A stretch of 64,000 bases of DNA from Gimesia alba (GCF_007744675.1 NZ_CP036269.1:682001-746000), one strand, 5' to 3'; counted from the stretch's first letter, positions 18,434-27,705 are shown. Program-made: numbers and translations. The notes: generated by a model not told the origin, from the sequence alone.

Positions 18434-19231
18434 ATGAGCGCGGAGTTATTCACTGCAGATGAGATCAATCGGTTTCAGCAGGATGGTTTTCTGATTGTGG
18501 AGGGGCTCTTCAGTCAGGAAGAAGTGACTCTGCTGGGACAGATTGGCCGTGCGGATCTGGCGATGCAGCAGGCGACCTTTAGTCGCGCGGACGGCGAAGG
18601 GGGCGCGGTCAAACTGAGTGTCGAGAATGAGCTGCACGATGATATTTACGGTGCGATCGCCCGCAGTCAGCGTGTCGTTGATCGGATGGAAGCACTGCTC
18701 GGCGATGAGGTCTATCATTACCATCACAAGATGATTCAGAAAGAGGCCAAGGTCGGCGGCGCGTGGGCCTGGCATCAGGATTACGGCTACTGGTACAACA
18801 ACGGCTGTCTGTTTCCGGATATGGGAAGCTGCATGATCGCCGTGGATCGGGCGACCCGGGAAAACGGTTGTCTGCAGGTACTCAAAGGGAGTCACCTGAT
18901 GGGGCGGATCAATCATGGCCCGGTGGGAGATCAGACGGGAGCTGACCCGGAACGGGTTGAGGCCGCCTGCGAACGTTTCGAACTGGTTTACTGCACACTG
19001 GAGCCGGGGTCTGCCGTGCTGTTTCATGCGAATCTGTTGCATCGCTCTGATCAAAACAAGAGCGAGCATCCGCGGTGGGGCTTTATCTGCTGCTACAATA
19101 CGCGGCACAACGATCCTTATAAAGAATCGAGGCATCCGCGTTATACTCCGTTAACGAAATGTGATGATGCGGAAGTCTTAACGGTAGGTCGGGCGCAGTG
19201 GGAACAGCTGCAGTCACATCCTTCGGTCTGA
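18434..19231 (+). CDS. Phytanoyl-CoA dioxygenase (PhyH) family protein
   Basis: 265 residues from ATG 18434, preceded by GGGGGA at proper spacing; the upstream in-frame extension runs into the repeat block. The Fe(II)/2-oxoglutarate site shows as WHQDYGYWYNNG (His114, Asp116), with the distal His at about 203 in HANLLHRSD and a downstream Arg (HPRWGF) for the co-substrate. These enzymes hydroxylate unactivated carbons of lipids, osmolytes or secondary metabolites; the substrate cannot be read here. It ends 27 bases before queG but has no obvious functional link to it. Confidence 0.88.
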   Translation: MSAELFTADEINRFQQDGFLIVEGLFSQEEVTLLGQIGRADLAMQQATFSRADGEGGAVKLSVENELHDDIYGAIARSQRVVDRMEALLGDEVYHYHHKMIQKEAKVGGAWAWHQDYGYWYNNGCLFPDMGSCMIAVDRATRENGCLQVLKGSHLMGRINHGPVGDQTGADPERVEAACERFELVYCTLEPGSAVLFHANLLHRSDQNKSEHPRWGFICCYNTRHNDPYKESRHPRYTPLTKCDDAEVLTVGRAQWEQLQSHPSV

Positions 19232-19258
19232 ATCAACACGTCTGCGTTCGAGAACACT

Positions 19259-20428
19259 ATGGCCGAAGCATCAGAACGATCAGACTGTGATCGGAGTCAA
19301 CAAAGCACGCTAATCAAACAGATGGCACGTGAGGTCGGCTTTGATCTGGCGGGGGTCGCACCGGCGGTGACTCCAGCGGGGTATCATAGTTTTCTGGACT
19401 GGCTGAATCAGGGTTACGCCGGCGAGATGAGTTATCTGGAGCGGCGGAAAGACGCCTATGAGCATCCGCGATACGTGATGAGTTCGGTGCGCAGCGTGTT
19501 GATGCTGACGCTTAATTACCGGACGGAAGAACCGTCGCCCCTTTCAGAAACCGAGGCGCGCGTCTCTCGTTATGCGTGGGGGACGACCGACTATCATAAG
19601 GTGATCCGCAAAAAGCTGAAGCAGCTTGCACGCCTGATTCACGCGCAGTTTCCCGCTTGTGAAACTCGCGGCATTGTGGATACGGCGCCGTTGTTGGAAC
19701 GCGACTTCGCACAACTGGCGGGCCTGGGGTGGATTGGAAAAAATACGCTGCTGTTGAATCAGAGTGAAGGAAGCTGGTTTTTTCTGGCAGGACTGTTGCT
19801 GAGTGATGAGCTGGAATATGACGCGCCGCAAGAGACGTCGCATTGTGGAACGTGCACGCGTTGTCTGGAAGCCTGTCCGACCGATGCATTCGTGGAAGCG
19901 GGAACACTGGATGCGCGGAAATGCATTTCGTATCTGACAATCGAACTGCGCGATCAGCCGATTCCTGCTGAGTTGCGACCGGGAATGCAGGATTGGATGT
20001 TCGGCTGCGATGTCTGTCAGGATGTCTGCCCCTGGAATCGCAAAGCGCCCGTCAGTCATGAGCCTGCCTTTCAGCCTGTGGAGACGTTCTCGCCCGTGGA
20101 TGCCTGCGAATTATTGACGCTGGATGAAGAGGGCTTTCAGAAACGGTTTCAGAGTACGCCGATGTCGCGTGCGCGACGGGCCGGTTTATTACGGAATGCG
20201 GCGATTGTGCTGGGCAATCGGGGAGAGGCGGCCGCAGTGCCAGTACTATTGACTGTATTAATGGATTCGGAACCGTTGATTCGAGGAGCGGCGGCCTGGG
20301 CGCTGGGACAGTTGGGAGGGGCTGAGGTCGCGACATCTCTGGAGCAGCGGATGGCTGTTGAGTCTGAGGCAGAAGTGGTGCACGAATTACAGTGTGCGAT
20401 TGCAGAAATCAAAAACCGGGGTGAATAA
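19259..20428 (+). CDS. queG: Epoxyqueuosine reductase QueG with C-terminal HEAT-like repeats
   Basis: 389 residues. Reduces epoxyqueuosine to queuosine in the wobble position of certain tRNAs, using a cobalamin cofactor and two [4Fe-4S] clusters. The N-terminal half carries SYLERRKDAYEHPRYV and a DTAPLLERDFAQLAGLGWIG stretch typical of the family; the clusters are bound by CGTCTRCLEACPTDAF (about 199-214) and CDVCQDVCPWN (about 248-258). The last 70 residues (NRGEAAAVPVLLTVLMDSEP and following) form HEAT/PBS-lyase-type repeats, seen in the longer QueG class. Other queuosine genes are not nearby. Confidence 0.93.
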   Translation: MAEASERSDCDRSQQSTLIKQMAREVGFDLAGVAPAVTPAGYHSFLDWLNQGYAGEMSYLERRKDAYEHPRYVMSSVRSVLMLTLNYRTEEPSPLSETEARVSRYAWGTTDYHKVIRKKLKQLARLIHAQFPACETRGIVDTAPLLERDFAQLAGLGWIGKNTLLLNQSEGSWFFLAGLLLSDELEYDAPQETSHCGTCTRCLEACPTDAFVEAGTLDARKCISYLTIELRDQPIPAELRPGMQDWMFGCDVCQDVCPWNRKAPVSHEPAFQPVETFSPVDACELLTLDEEGFQKRFQSTPMSRARRAGLLRNAAIVLGNRGEAAAVPVLLTVLMDSEPLIRGAAAWALGQLGGAEVATSLEQRMAVESEAEVVHELQCAIAEIKNRGE

Positions 20429-20562
20429 AGTCAAAAATGCAGGTAGAATGACCGGGGGTCTCATGGAAAAGTCGAGGATCTTGTATTACGATCTTCAGCA
20501 GAGATCTGTACCAGAAAATACATCAATGTGCATCGAAACGTTTCAGTCAGTGGGAGTCAGAA

Positions 20563-21366
20563 ATGGGTGATCAACTTCTCGTCGGAGTGAATGGGGCCGG
20601 TGGTCGGATGGGACAGCGCGTGGCCGTGCTGGTTTATCAGGATCAGGATTTAAAACTCGGGGCGGCTTTAGAGTCTGACAATTCTCCCGTGCTGGGGAAA
20701 GATGCCGGCGAAGTGGCGGGCATTGGTCCGATTGGTGTTCCGATTCAATCAGAGCTGACGGACCGGGTGGATGTGATCATTGATTTCTCGTTACCGGCGG
20801 GTCTGGTGAAAGTAGCCGAGATCTGTGCGGAACGGCAGATTCCGCTGGTGGCGGCGACGACAGGATTGACTCCGGAACAGCGGAATGAAGTGCTGACCGC
20901 TTCTCAGACGACGCCGCTGATTCTGGCGCCGAATATGAGTCTGGCCGTCAACCTGATGATGAAGCTGGTTCGCGAAGCCGCGCATTCACTCAAAAATTCT
21001 CCCGGCGGCGTGGATGTCGAAGTAATCGAACGCCATCACCGGTTTAAAGAAGATGCACCCAGCGGGACGGCGCTGCATTTTGGTGAGATCATCGCCGATG
21101 AAATGGGACAGACCGAGCACATTCATGGGCGGCACGGACGTCCGGGGCCGCGGCCTACCTGCGAGATTGGCTATCATGCTCTGCGAACCGGCGACAATGT
21201 CGGCGAGCATACGATTGTCTTCGGCATGATGGGTGAGACGATCGACTTGACGGTCCGCGGCCATACCCGGGACAGTTATGTCTATGGCGCTTTGGCTGCC
21301 GCTAAATATCTGGCAACACAGGGCGCGGGGCTGTATACCATGGCGGATGTATTGGACTTGAATTAG
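20563..21366 (+). CDS. dapB: 4-hydroxy-tetrahydrodipicolinate reductase
   Basis: 267 residues. NAD(P)H-dependent step of the lysine and diaminopimelate pathway, supplying peptidoglycan and lysine. Starts with the Rossmann motif GVNGAGGRMGQRV; ATTGLTPEQ and APNMSLAVNLMMKL follow, and the active-site block ERHHRFKEDAPSGTAL (about 155-170) has the catalytic His-His and Lys. The start at ATG 20563 follows GGGAGT. Its presence with mreBCD later in the window fits an organism that makes peptidoglycan. No dap neighbours. Confidence 0.97.
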   Translation: MGDQLLVGVNGAGGRMGQRVAVLVYQDQDLKLGAALESDNSPVLGKDAGEVAGIGPIGVPIQSELTDRVDVIIDFSLPAGLVKVAEICAERQIPLVAATTGLTPEQRNEVLTASQTTPLILAPNMSLAVNLMMKLVREAAHSLKNSPGGVDVEVIERHHRFKEDAPSGTALHFGEIIADEMGQTEHIHGRHGRPGPRPTCEIGYHALRTGDNVGEHTIVFGMMGETIDLTVRGHTRDSYVYGALAAAKYLATQGAGLYTMADVLDLN

Positions 21367-21578
21367 TCACCCTGTTTAGCAGGTCTTCCTGTTTTACCAA
21401 GTCCGTGAAACAGTCAAGAGTGGTATACTCATTAACCGATATAAGAAGAGCGCTTGCTGTCTCCAGACAGAGCGGGTTTCACTTCAGTGATAGACGGTCT
21501 AGTTCCGTCTGGCAAAAATTCAGGGATTGAGCTCGTATTTGTTGTCAATCAGATATTCACCCCTCGAAGGAACGAGAG

Positions 21579-22181
21579 ATGAGTTGGCTTAAGTCTCTAT
21601 TTTTCAAACACACTCTGAATTTATTTCGTCTGGTGTTTGCGCCGATTGTCCGAAGATGCTCTTTTGCCTTCAAGTGGAATCAGACAACGAAAACGATTGC
21701 CGGTCTGTCGGCAAGTATCTTTTCGATGATGGCACTGCTTTCCTTTTTCAGTTCCTTAGAGGAACCGGCGGCGTTGTCGGAACCGGAAACGATTTCCCCG
21801 GAATTAGGGGCCAGCGATGAGCTTTCGATGGAGTTCGGTCTGGATGCGTCTTTGCCACTTCAGGAGCTTGAAACAGAATCGTCCGTCAGTTCAAGCTTCG
21901 AAAATCCGATTCAACCAACTTCTGTGATCCGGACCGTTTCTGTCGAGCAGGCTGTGGGGACAGCTCAGAATGACGGGGGCGTGTATCACGCGGTAGGTCA
22001 GCAGAATGGGGAACAACGCGTCATGCAGGTGGCAGGCGAGTACCCCGTTTATATTTCCAGAGAGAACCAACCAGGCAGCCAGAGTCAGCCAGTCAATGAT
22101 GGAGCCGCCTGGCTGACGGGAGAAATCGAAGAAATTGACGACTTGCCAGTGAATGGTTCGTTTCGTCGTTTGAGAAATTAA
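21579..22181 (+). CDS. Single-span membrane protein of unknown function, upstream of ExeA-like ATPase
   Basis: 200 residues with a basic N-terminus, one hydrophobic segment (about 44-62, IAGLSASIFSMMALLSFFSS), then an acidic, Ser/Glu/Pro-rich low-complexity region without recognisable domains, ending DDLPVNGSFRRLRN. The start has a good ribosome-binding site (GAAGGAACGAGAG). It is 58 bases before the ExeA-like gene in the same direction, so the two may be cotranscribed. The layout, a membrane protein with a long exported tail beside an ExeA-type ATPase, recalls ExeB/GspB, but I see no sequence similarity to that family. Confidence 0.65.
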   Translation: MSWLKSLFFKHTLNLFRLVFAPIVRRCSFAFKWNQTTKTIAGLSASIFSMMALLSFFSSLEEPAALSEPETISPELGASDELSMEFGLDASLPLQELETESSVSSSFENPIQPTSVIRTVSVEQAVGTAQNDGGVYHAVGQQNGEQRVMQVAGEYPVYISRENQPGSQSQPVNDGAAWLTGEIEEIDDLPVNGSFRRLRN

Positions 22182-22239
22182 TCAGTCAACGTGTCAATAA
22201 GAGTGCCCTACGCTAAACCATTCCCGGGAATCAGAGTTT

Positions 22240-23067
22240 ATGTATCAGAGTTACTGGAATTTGCAGAGTGGTCCTTTTGAAGAAAAATTGGACGCCACTT
22301 TTTTTTATGAAAGCCATCCCCATCAGGCGGGCTTACTGAAGCTGCAATATCTCATCGAGAACAGCAAGGGGGCTGGTTTACTCGTTGGTGGCTCTGGAAT
22401 GGGAAAGTCGTATCTGTGTCATGTACTGAAGAGCCAGCTGGCTGAGCAGCATCAGCCGTTCGTGCATCTGGTGTTTCCCCAATTATCGCCGATCGAACTG
22501 ATTTCGTATCTGGCGGTCGAGCTTGGTGCAGAGGAAGCGGGCATTGAACCGGTGACGCCGGGGAAAGATCGGATTGTACGGGCCTTACACAGGCAGTTGC
22601 TGTTGCTGTGCGAGCAGGGACACAAACCTGTGATCGTGATTGACGAGGCACATCTGATTGTCGATCAGCGTATTTTCGAAACGCTGCATCAGCTCTTGAA
22701 TTTTCAACAGACGTCCGAGATTGATTTCACACTGTTGTTAGTTGGCGATCAATTGCTGTTAAGCCATCTACAACGGTCAGCCCAGTTAGACGACCGGATT
22801 GCGGTGCGTTGTCTGCTGAAACCATTTTCTCCGGAAGATACGCGCAATTATGTGGAGCATCGGCTGGAAGTGGCCGGCCGCAATGAGCCGGTGTTTGATG
22901 ATGAGGCCTATGAGACTCTGTTTGAGTTAACCCAAGGTAATCCTCGCAAGATCAATCGTCTATGTGATCTGGGTTTGTTAGTCGGATATGCTGATGAACT
23001 GCCTGTGATCACGTCCGATGTGCTGGAAGCCGTTGCTGAAGAACTGGTGACGTCGATTCCTGACTAG
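22240..23067 (+). CDS. ExeA/GspA-like AAA ATPase
   Basis: 275 residues. The opening MYQSYWNLQSGPFEEKLD followed by FFYESHPHQAGLLKLQYLI is the typical start of ExeA/MshM-type ATPases (AAA_22). Walker A is GGSGMGKS (about 50-57), Walker B VIVIDEAHLI (about 131-140), with a sensor-like TLLLVGDQ and the C-terminal GNPRKINRLCDLGL arginine-finger region. Full-length ExeA adds a peptidoglycan-binding domain, which is absent here. Such ATPases help insert secretins or assemble pili/type II secretion in the envelope. No secretion genes are adjacent, so its system must be elsewhere. Confidence 0.87.
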   Translation: MYQSYWNLQSGPFEEKLDATFFYESHPHQAGLLKLQYLIENSKGAGLLVGGSGMGKSYLCHVLKSQLAEQHQPFVHLVFPQLSPIELISYLAVELGAEEAGIEPVTPGKDRIVRALHRQLLLLCEQGHKPVIVIDEAHLIVDQRIFETLHQLLNFQQTSEIDFTLLLVGDQLLLSHLQRSAQLDDRIAVRCLLKPFSPEDTRNYVEHRLEVAGRNEPVFDDEAYETLFELTQGNPRKINRLCDLGLLVGYADELPVITSDVLEAVAEELVTSIPD

Positions 23068-23154
23068 CTAGCGTTTCTTAACTCGAAATGGTGTTTCGAA
23101 TGTAAGGAACCGGTGCAAGGTGGTGTTTCTTAACTCGATCGGTTCTTGCCCCTG

Positions 23155-23260
23155 ACGTCCAACCGGGGCTAACGCCCTGCGGCTAATGGGCCTCTTCTGC
23201 GGTCATCGTCCAGTGAACAGGGGCAACAACACACCGTCGGCTACGGTGAATTCTTACGTA
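23155..23260. repeat. Intergenic repeat remnant
   Basis: The sequence CCGGGGCTAACGCCCTGCGG with following CTAATGGG, and CCGTCGGCTACGGTGAATTC downstream, consists of small GC-rich palindromic pieces (GGGCTAACGCCC; ACCGTcgGCTACGGT). I recall similar GGCTAACGCC-type sequences scattered between genes in planctomycete genomes; this is memory, not a search. Confidence 0.4.
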
Positions 23261-23603
23261 GCGAACTCGATCGACCTCAAAATCAGGATCAGAACGATTA
23301 AATAAACGCTATCTTGGCTGTTTTCGGTCCACTCTCTTTTCTAATCGGCCAAAGATTGTGTTGCCTTTGAAGGTCTGCTGTTGCGCGTTTCCTTAATGGC
23401 TGCGCGAATTCGATTCGTCTTGCTGACGAAAAATCTCCGAACCCTTTTGAGGCGGGTGTGTCTGTTCTCCCACACACTTTTAAAACAGGGAAAATCCATG
23501 TTCCAATTCTTCACCAGATCAAGATCATCAGAGGACTCGTCAAGCAAGGGCGGGGTGGGATCGTTGTCTGGAGTGTGAGACGCAACTATTCATTCATCAG
23601 TTC

Positions 23604-23639
23604 AACCCGCCCGATTCCCCAATCAGGCGGGTTTTTTTA
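23604..23639 (+). terminator. Terminator-like hairpin upstream of tuf
   Basis: AACCCGCC (23604-23611) pairs with GGCGGGTT (23626-23633) with a 14-base loop, then T5. There is no gene just before it on this strand, so it may end an untranslated transcript or control readthrough into tuf. Confidence 0.7.
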
Positions 23640-23794
23640 TGTACATAACTCATTGGAAATTAACGTCACCATTTTTTCGTCGCATCAACTGATCTGGAGC
23701 TGCACGGGCACAAAAAGGCTGCTGAGGCTGCTCACCTCAGAAGGCTGGCCAGTAAATGCGATCTACTCCTCTTTGAGAAAGGAGGCTATGAGCA

Positions 23795-24976
23795 ATGGTT
23801 CAGAAAGTTCATGTCAACGTTGGTACGATTGGTCACATTGACCATGGGAAAACGACTCTGACGGCTGCCATTTTGGGAGTGCAGTCGGAGAAGGGTCTGG
23901 CGCAGGCCAAGTCTTATCAGGATATCGCCAAGGGTGGTATCGTGCGCGATAAGAGCAAGACGGTGACGATACTCGCTTCGCATGTCAAATACGAAACGGA
24001 AGATCGTACCTATGCCCATATCGACTGTCCCGGCCACGCCGATTATATCAAGAATATGATTTCCGGTGCGGCCCAGATGGATGGTGCGGTGCTGCTGGTT
24101 TCGGCCGCCGATGGTCCGATGCCTCAGACGCGCGAGCATATTCTGCTGGCGCGGCAGGTGGGTGTGCCTTATCTGGTCGTGTTTCTTAACAAATGCGATC
24201 TGGTGGATGATCCCGATCTGATCGAACTGGTGGAAATGGAAATTCGGGACATGCTGACACAGTACGGCTTTCCCGGAGACGATGTTCCCTTCATTCGTGG
24301 ATCTGCAAAACAGGCTCACGATCATCCGGCGGATGAGGAAGCAGCGCGGTGTATCAATCAATTGCTGGATGCACTGGATCGTTCTATCCCTGATCCTGTG
24401 CGGATGACCGACAAGCCGTTCCTGATGTCGATTGAAAATGTATTTTCGATCTCAGGGCGTGGCACGGTTGTGACCGGAAAGATCGAGCAGGGAGAGATCC
24501 GTGCCGGTGAATCTGTCGAGATCCTTGGTCTGAGCGATGAGACCCGTGTCGATACGGTGACACAAGTCGAATCATTCAGTGCGCTGGTTGAGACCGGTCG
24601 TGCTGGTGACAATGTCGGCTGCCTGTTGCGCAAGACCGGATACGACGAAGTGTCGCGCGGCCAGGTGCTGGCGGTTGCGGGTTCGGTTACGCCGTACCGG
24701 GATTTTGAAGCGGAAGTGTATGTGTTGAAGAAAGAAGAGGGTGGCCGTCATACGCCGTTCTTTAACGGTTATACGCCGCAGTTTTTCTTCCGCACGACCA
24801 ACGTCACCGGGACCGCAATGGTTCTGGGAGACGTTGATATGGCTTTGCCCGGCGACGGTGTTTCGTTGAGTGTTTCACTCACGCACCCGGTTGCACTGGC
24901 AGAGGGAGATCGGTTTGCCGTCCGTGAAGGCGGTAAGACCGTTGGTTCAGGCGTGGTCACAAAAGTGATTGCCTGA
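23795..24976 (+). CDS. tuf: Divergent elongation factor Tu
   Basis: 393 residues with all three EF-Tu domains. The GTPase motifs are intact: GHIDHGKTT (13-21), DCPGHAD (77-83), NKCD and GSAKQA. Domain 3 keeps GGRHTPFF and [12 protein letters not shown]. Differences from standard EF-Tu: a shortened N-terminus ([10 protein letters not shown], lacking the basic leader), and switch I, where the usual EEKARGITI reads RDKSKTVTI, keeping the Mg-binding Thr but changing the Arg-Gly before it and making the loop basic. GYRPQFYFRT reads [10 protein letters not shown]. The gene stands alone, without fusA, rpsL, rpsJ or tRNAs. It could be a second tuf copy or a lineage-typical form. Confidence 0.93.
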   Translation: MVQKVHVNVGTIGHIDHGKTTLTAAILGVQSEKGLAQAKSYQDIAKGGIVRDKSKTVTILASHVKYETEDRTYAHIDCPGHADYIKNMISGAAQMDGAVLLVSAADGPMPQTREHILLARQVGVPYLVVFLNKCDLVDDPDLIELVEMEIRDMLTQYGFPGDDVPFIRGSAKQAHDHPADEEAARCINQLLDALDRSIPDPVRMTDKPFLMSIENVFSISGRGTVVTGKIEQGEIRAGESVEILGLSDETRVDTVTQVESFSALVETGRAGDNVGCLLRKTGYDEVSRGQVLAVAGSVTPYRDFEAEVYVLKKEEGGRHTPFFNGYTPQFFFRTTNVTGTAMVLGDVDMALPGDGVSLSVSLTHPVALAEGDRFAVREGGKTVGSGVVTKVIA

Positions 24977-24982
24977 GGAGAC

Positions 24983-25016
24983 ACGCCCCTGGTCTGAACA
25001 CTCAGATCAGGGGCGT
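24983..25016 (+). terminator. Strong hairpin after tuf
   Basis: ACGCCCCTG (24983-24991) pairs with CAGGGGCGT (25008-25016), with TCTGA/ CAGA pairing inside. It starts 7 bases after the stop. The T-run after it is weak (ATTCAGTT), so it may stabilise or terminate the transcript. Confidence 0.7.
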
Positions 25017-25806
25017 ATTCAGTTCGTTGCTGCCGGATCTTCAGTTAGTGACGTTGCCTGCTATCGCATACAATTCCCGTTGCGGTTTGGCTGCGTGTGC
25101 TGACTGTGATGGTGTGAATGCGCTGGCGGACGAACGTGGTGTGTGGTTGGCTGACGTCACTCAATGATGCTGAAGTGCACGCATGGGGCAAGCGAAAATT
25201 CACAGATGAAGTGGAATTCTTGTTCGATGAAAGCGCAGGAAAGTGCAATGAAGCGGTATCAAAACGATACAATTGAGACGCTGTTGGAAGAGGCGATTGA
25301 AAACGGAGTCCTGGTAACATCGGGCAGGGCAAGAGTTAATGCGACGTTTGTTTCAGGCAGTCTGAACTTAGTTTCTGATGAAAATCGTGTTTGCTCGCGC
25401 GCGCGACGCTAACTCCGCATGTTAGGGAGCCGCGGCTGTGAGTCAATCGGAAATAAAGGTCTGTTTTTCAGGGGTGAAAACCTGGTTGTCTGAGACGGGG
25501 AATGATCCAGTGCATTTTTTGAAAGCAAATTGCGACATGCGTTTGACAGGGTTCGCATCTGCTCGTGTCGTTCAAGAGTATTTCTTTTATGATGCAGGTA
25601 TTGTGGATTCGCGAACGCGTTATTTTACTCAGTTCTCGTGAACTCTGAATGAAAATGCAGTTCAGCCCTTGCGAACAGACAGGCATCGGTATCACAATAA
25701 GCGAATTCTCTTTAGCCGGCAATCGAGTATCGTATTGCGTATTCAGAGTCTATTCAGCCATTAATGATCGTTGAATGCTCTGTCAATCATCAAGGTGGAT
25801 GTATCG
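25017..25806. other. Intergenic region between tuf and phoR
   Basis: About 790 bases. Small open frames occur (25164-25412 and 25438-25641, plus strand), but their translations have no recognisable domain and no Shine-Dalgarno sequence; I do not call them genes. Composition is patchy, as expected for decayed sequence. The phoR promoter should be in the last 150 bases but is not obvious. Confidence 0.5.
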
Positions 25807-27585
25807 ATGTGGTCTTCGCGACTGTTCTGGAAACTGTTTCTGGTTTATGCCGGTTTAAATATTGCGTCTGCAATTGTCTTTGTTTTGATTGTTTCCGGAC
25901 GCCAGCAGGATCAGGTTGAAGAACAGATTAAGCAGCGTCTGCACGATTCGGCGATTATCATGCGGAGCAGTCTGGATGGTATTTTCGAGCAGGGACTTTC
26001 AGAGCAACTGCAGGAAAAAGTGAAAAAGCTGGGGCAGAAGACCGGAACGCGATTGACTCTGATTGACATGGACGGACTGGTGATCGCCGACTCGGATCAG
26101 GAGACTCTGGAGCTGGTCCGGGAGATGGAGAATCATAAAAATCGGGTTGAAATCATTCAGGCGATGTCGACCGGCGAGGGGAGTTCAAAACGGCTCAGTC
26201 CGACGTTGAGTGAACCGATGTTGTATTACGCCCTGTTATTCAAGGAAGACGGGCAGCCTGAAGGAGTGGTGCGGGTTGCCATCACGATGGCGAAAATCCA
26301 GGAGGAGACTTCTTCAATCGAGAAGTTGATCTGGAGTATTGCCTTGCTGGTCAGTTTTACGGTGATGCTGCTGACCTATTGGGTTGTGGCGCGGATGATT
26401 CGTCCCCTGACGATTCTGACCAATGCCGCCGAGGCGATTGCCGGCGGGGATTATGATCAGAAGCTCTATTTTCCGCAGCATGATGAACTGGGTATTCTGG
26501 CACAGTCGTTCAATCATATGAGTCAGGAGATGGCCGAGCGCGTCAGACAGTTGCAGGCCAGCGGAGACCGGTTGAGTACTGTTCTGGAAGGGATGGTCGA
26601 AGGAGTGATTGCGACGAATGAACGGCAGCATGTGTTGTTCGCCAACGAATCAGCCGGTCGATTGCTGTTTTTCTCTCCGGAAGAAGCGGAGGGGAAGCCG
26701 CTGTTTGAATCGGTTCGCAATCATCAATTGCAAAAGTCGGTGACAGAGGTCTTGAACACGTTAGAACCGCAGCGAATGGAGGTCGAACTGGAGAGTACCA
26801 GCGATCGGATTCTGGGGGTGACGACGACACCGTTGCCGGGAACTCCCTGTCCTGGCCTGGTGATCGTGTTGTTTGACATGACTGAGTTGCGCCGGTTGGA
26901 GTCGCTCAGGCAGGAATTTGTGGCGAATGTGTCGCATGAATTGAAAACTCCGTTGAGTTCGATCAAGGCATATACCGAAACGCTGATTCGGGGAGCGATG
27001 GACGACCCGGAAATCAACAAGACGTTTTTGATGAGGATTGAAGAACAGGCCGACCGTCTGCATCAGCTGATTCTGGACCTGATCAGTCTGGCGAGTATCG
27101 AATCCGGGAATCAGGTGTTTGATATCATCAGCATTGAGTTGCGGCCGTTTGTGGAATCGTGTCTGGTCGACCAGCAAAAAGTGGCTGAGTCCAATCAGAT
27201 TGAATTGTTAATTGAAGAAAAAGAACCCGGGATCAAAGTAAAAGCCGACGAAGAGGGGCTGCATCAGATTCTGGGGAATTTGATTAATAATGCGATCAAA
27301 TACACTCCCGATCAGGGGCGGGTTACGATTCGCTGGGAGCTAGAAGATTCTGGGATGGTTCTACTGCAGGTGCAGGATACGGGGATCGGGATTGCGGAAA
27401 AATATCAGGCCCGTCTGTTCGAACGATTCTTCCGTGTTGACAAAGCCCGTTCGCGCGAACTGGGTGGCACTGGGCTGGGGCTTTCGATTGTGAAGCATCT
27501 GGTTCAGTCCTTTCAGGGGACAATCAGTGTGACCAGCAAAGTCGGTGAGGGAAGCACGTTTTCTGTGCGGCTTCCTCGTGGCTAA
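25807..27585 (+). CDS. phoR: Phosphate sensor histidine kinase PhoR-like
   Basis: 592 residues from ATG 25807, with AAGGTGG upstream; an earlier TTG (25771) is in frame. Order: transmembrane helix 1 (about 7-30), extracytoplasmic sensor (about 35-175), transmembrane helix 2 (about 180-202, LIWSIALLVSFTVMLLTYWV), HAMP (about 205-255), PAS (about 262-360), HisKA with VANVSHELKTPLSSIKA (His about 382), and the ATPase with LINNAIKYTP, DTGIGI and GGTGLGLSIVKH. It autophosphorylates and passes phosphate to PhoB. The position before pstSCAB-phoU-phoB supports the phosphate role. Unlike short PhoR forms, it has a true periplasmic domain. Confidence 0.9.
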   Translation: MWSSRLFWKLFLVYAGLNIASAIVFVLIVSGRQQDQVEEQIKQRLHDSAIIMRSSLDGIFEQGLSEQLQEKVKKLGQKTGTRLTLIDMDGLVIADSDQETLELVREMENHKNRVEIIQAMSTGEGSSKRLSPTLSEPMLYYALLFKEDGQPEGVVRVAITMAKIQEETSSIEKLIWSIALLVSFTVMLLTYWVVARMIRPLTILTNAAEAIAGGDYDQKLYFPQHDELGILAQSFNHMSQEMAERVRQLQASGDRLSTVLEGMVEGVIATNERQHVLFANESAGRLLFFSPEEAEGKPLFESVRNHQLQKSVTEVLNTLEPQRMEVELESTSDRILGVTTTPLPGTPCPGLVIVLFDMTELRRLESLRQEFVANVSHELKTPLSSIKAYTETLIRGAMDDPEINKTFLMRIEEQADRLHQLILDLISLASIESGNQVFDIISIELRPFVESCLVDQQKVAESNQIELLIEEKEPGIKVKADEEGLHQILGNLINNAIKYTPDQGRVTIRWELEDSGMVLLQVQDTGIGIAEKYQARLFERFFRVDKARSRELGGTGLGLSIVKHLVQSFQGTISVTSKVGEGSTFSVRLPRG

Positions 27586-27683
27586 TTCTTAATAACGAGT
27601 TTCGTAAGTTGCTTTTATAAAAAGACTTACAGGAACCATTTTCTCTGCGCCCCATGTTCGGGAAAGATTAAGTACTTCACGGT

Positions 27684-27705
27684 ATCTTAATATTATCTTA
27701 ACAAT
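27684..27705 (+). promoter_or_regulatory. Candidate Pho box before pstS
   Basis: ATCTTAATATT ATCTTAACAAT is an 11-bp direct repeat: ATCTTAA at 27684-27690 and 27695-27701. PhoB/PhoP-type regulators bind direct repeats with 11-bp spacing. It lies 138 bases before the pstS start, in the gap after phoR. Sequence differs from the E. coli box, so the assignment rests on spacing and context. Confidence 0.55.

Larger units (their letters stand above)
23068..23794. other. Intergenic region with short repeats upstream of tuf
   Basis: 727 bases. Holds a 14-bp direct repeat GTTTCTTAACTCGA (23073-23086 and 23125-23138), a block resembling planctomycete intergenic repeats at 23155-23260, and a terminator-like hairpin at 23604. 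Short frames on both strands (23381-23578 plus, 23341-23547 minus) lack similarity and ribosome-binding sites. No tRNA genes are found here, though tuf genes are often preceded by them. The tuf start has a strong AAAGGAGG about 10 bases upstream. Confidence 0.6.

Noticed and set aside
23381-23578. Possible small protein before tuf
   Set aside because: No ribosome-binding site or family, and overlapping equally long frames on the other strand.
25164-25641. Two small plus-strand frames between tuf and phoR
   Set aside because: No Shine-Dalgarno, no recognisable domain, and unremarkable composition.
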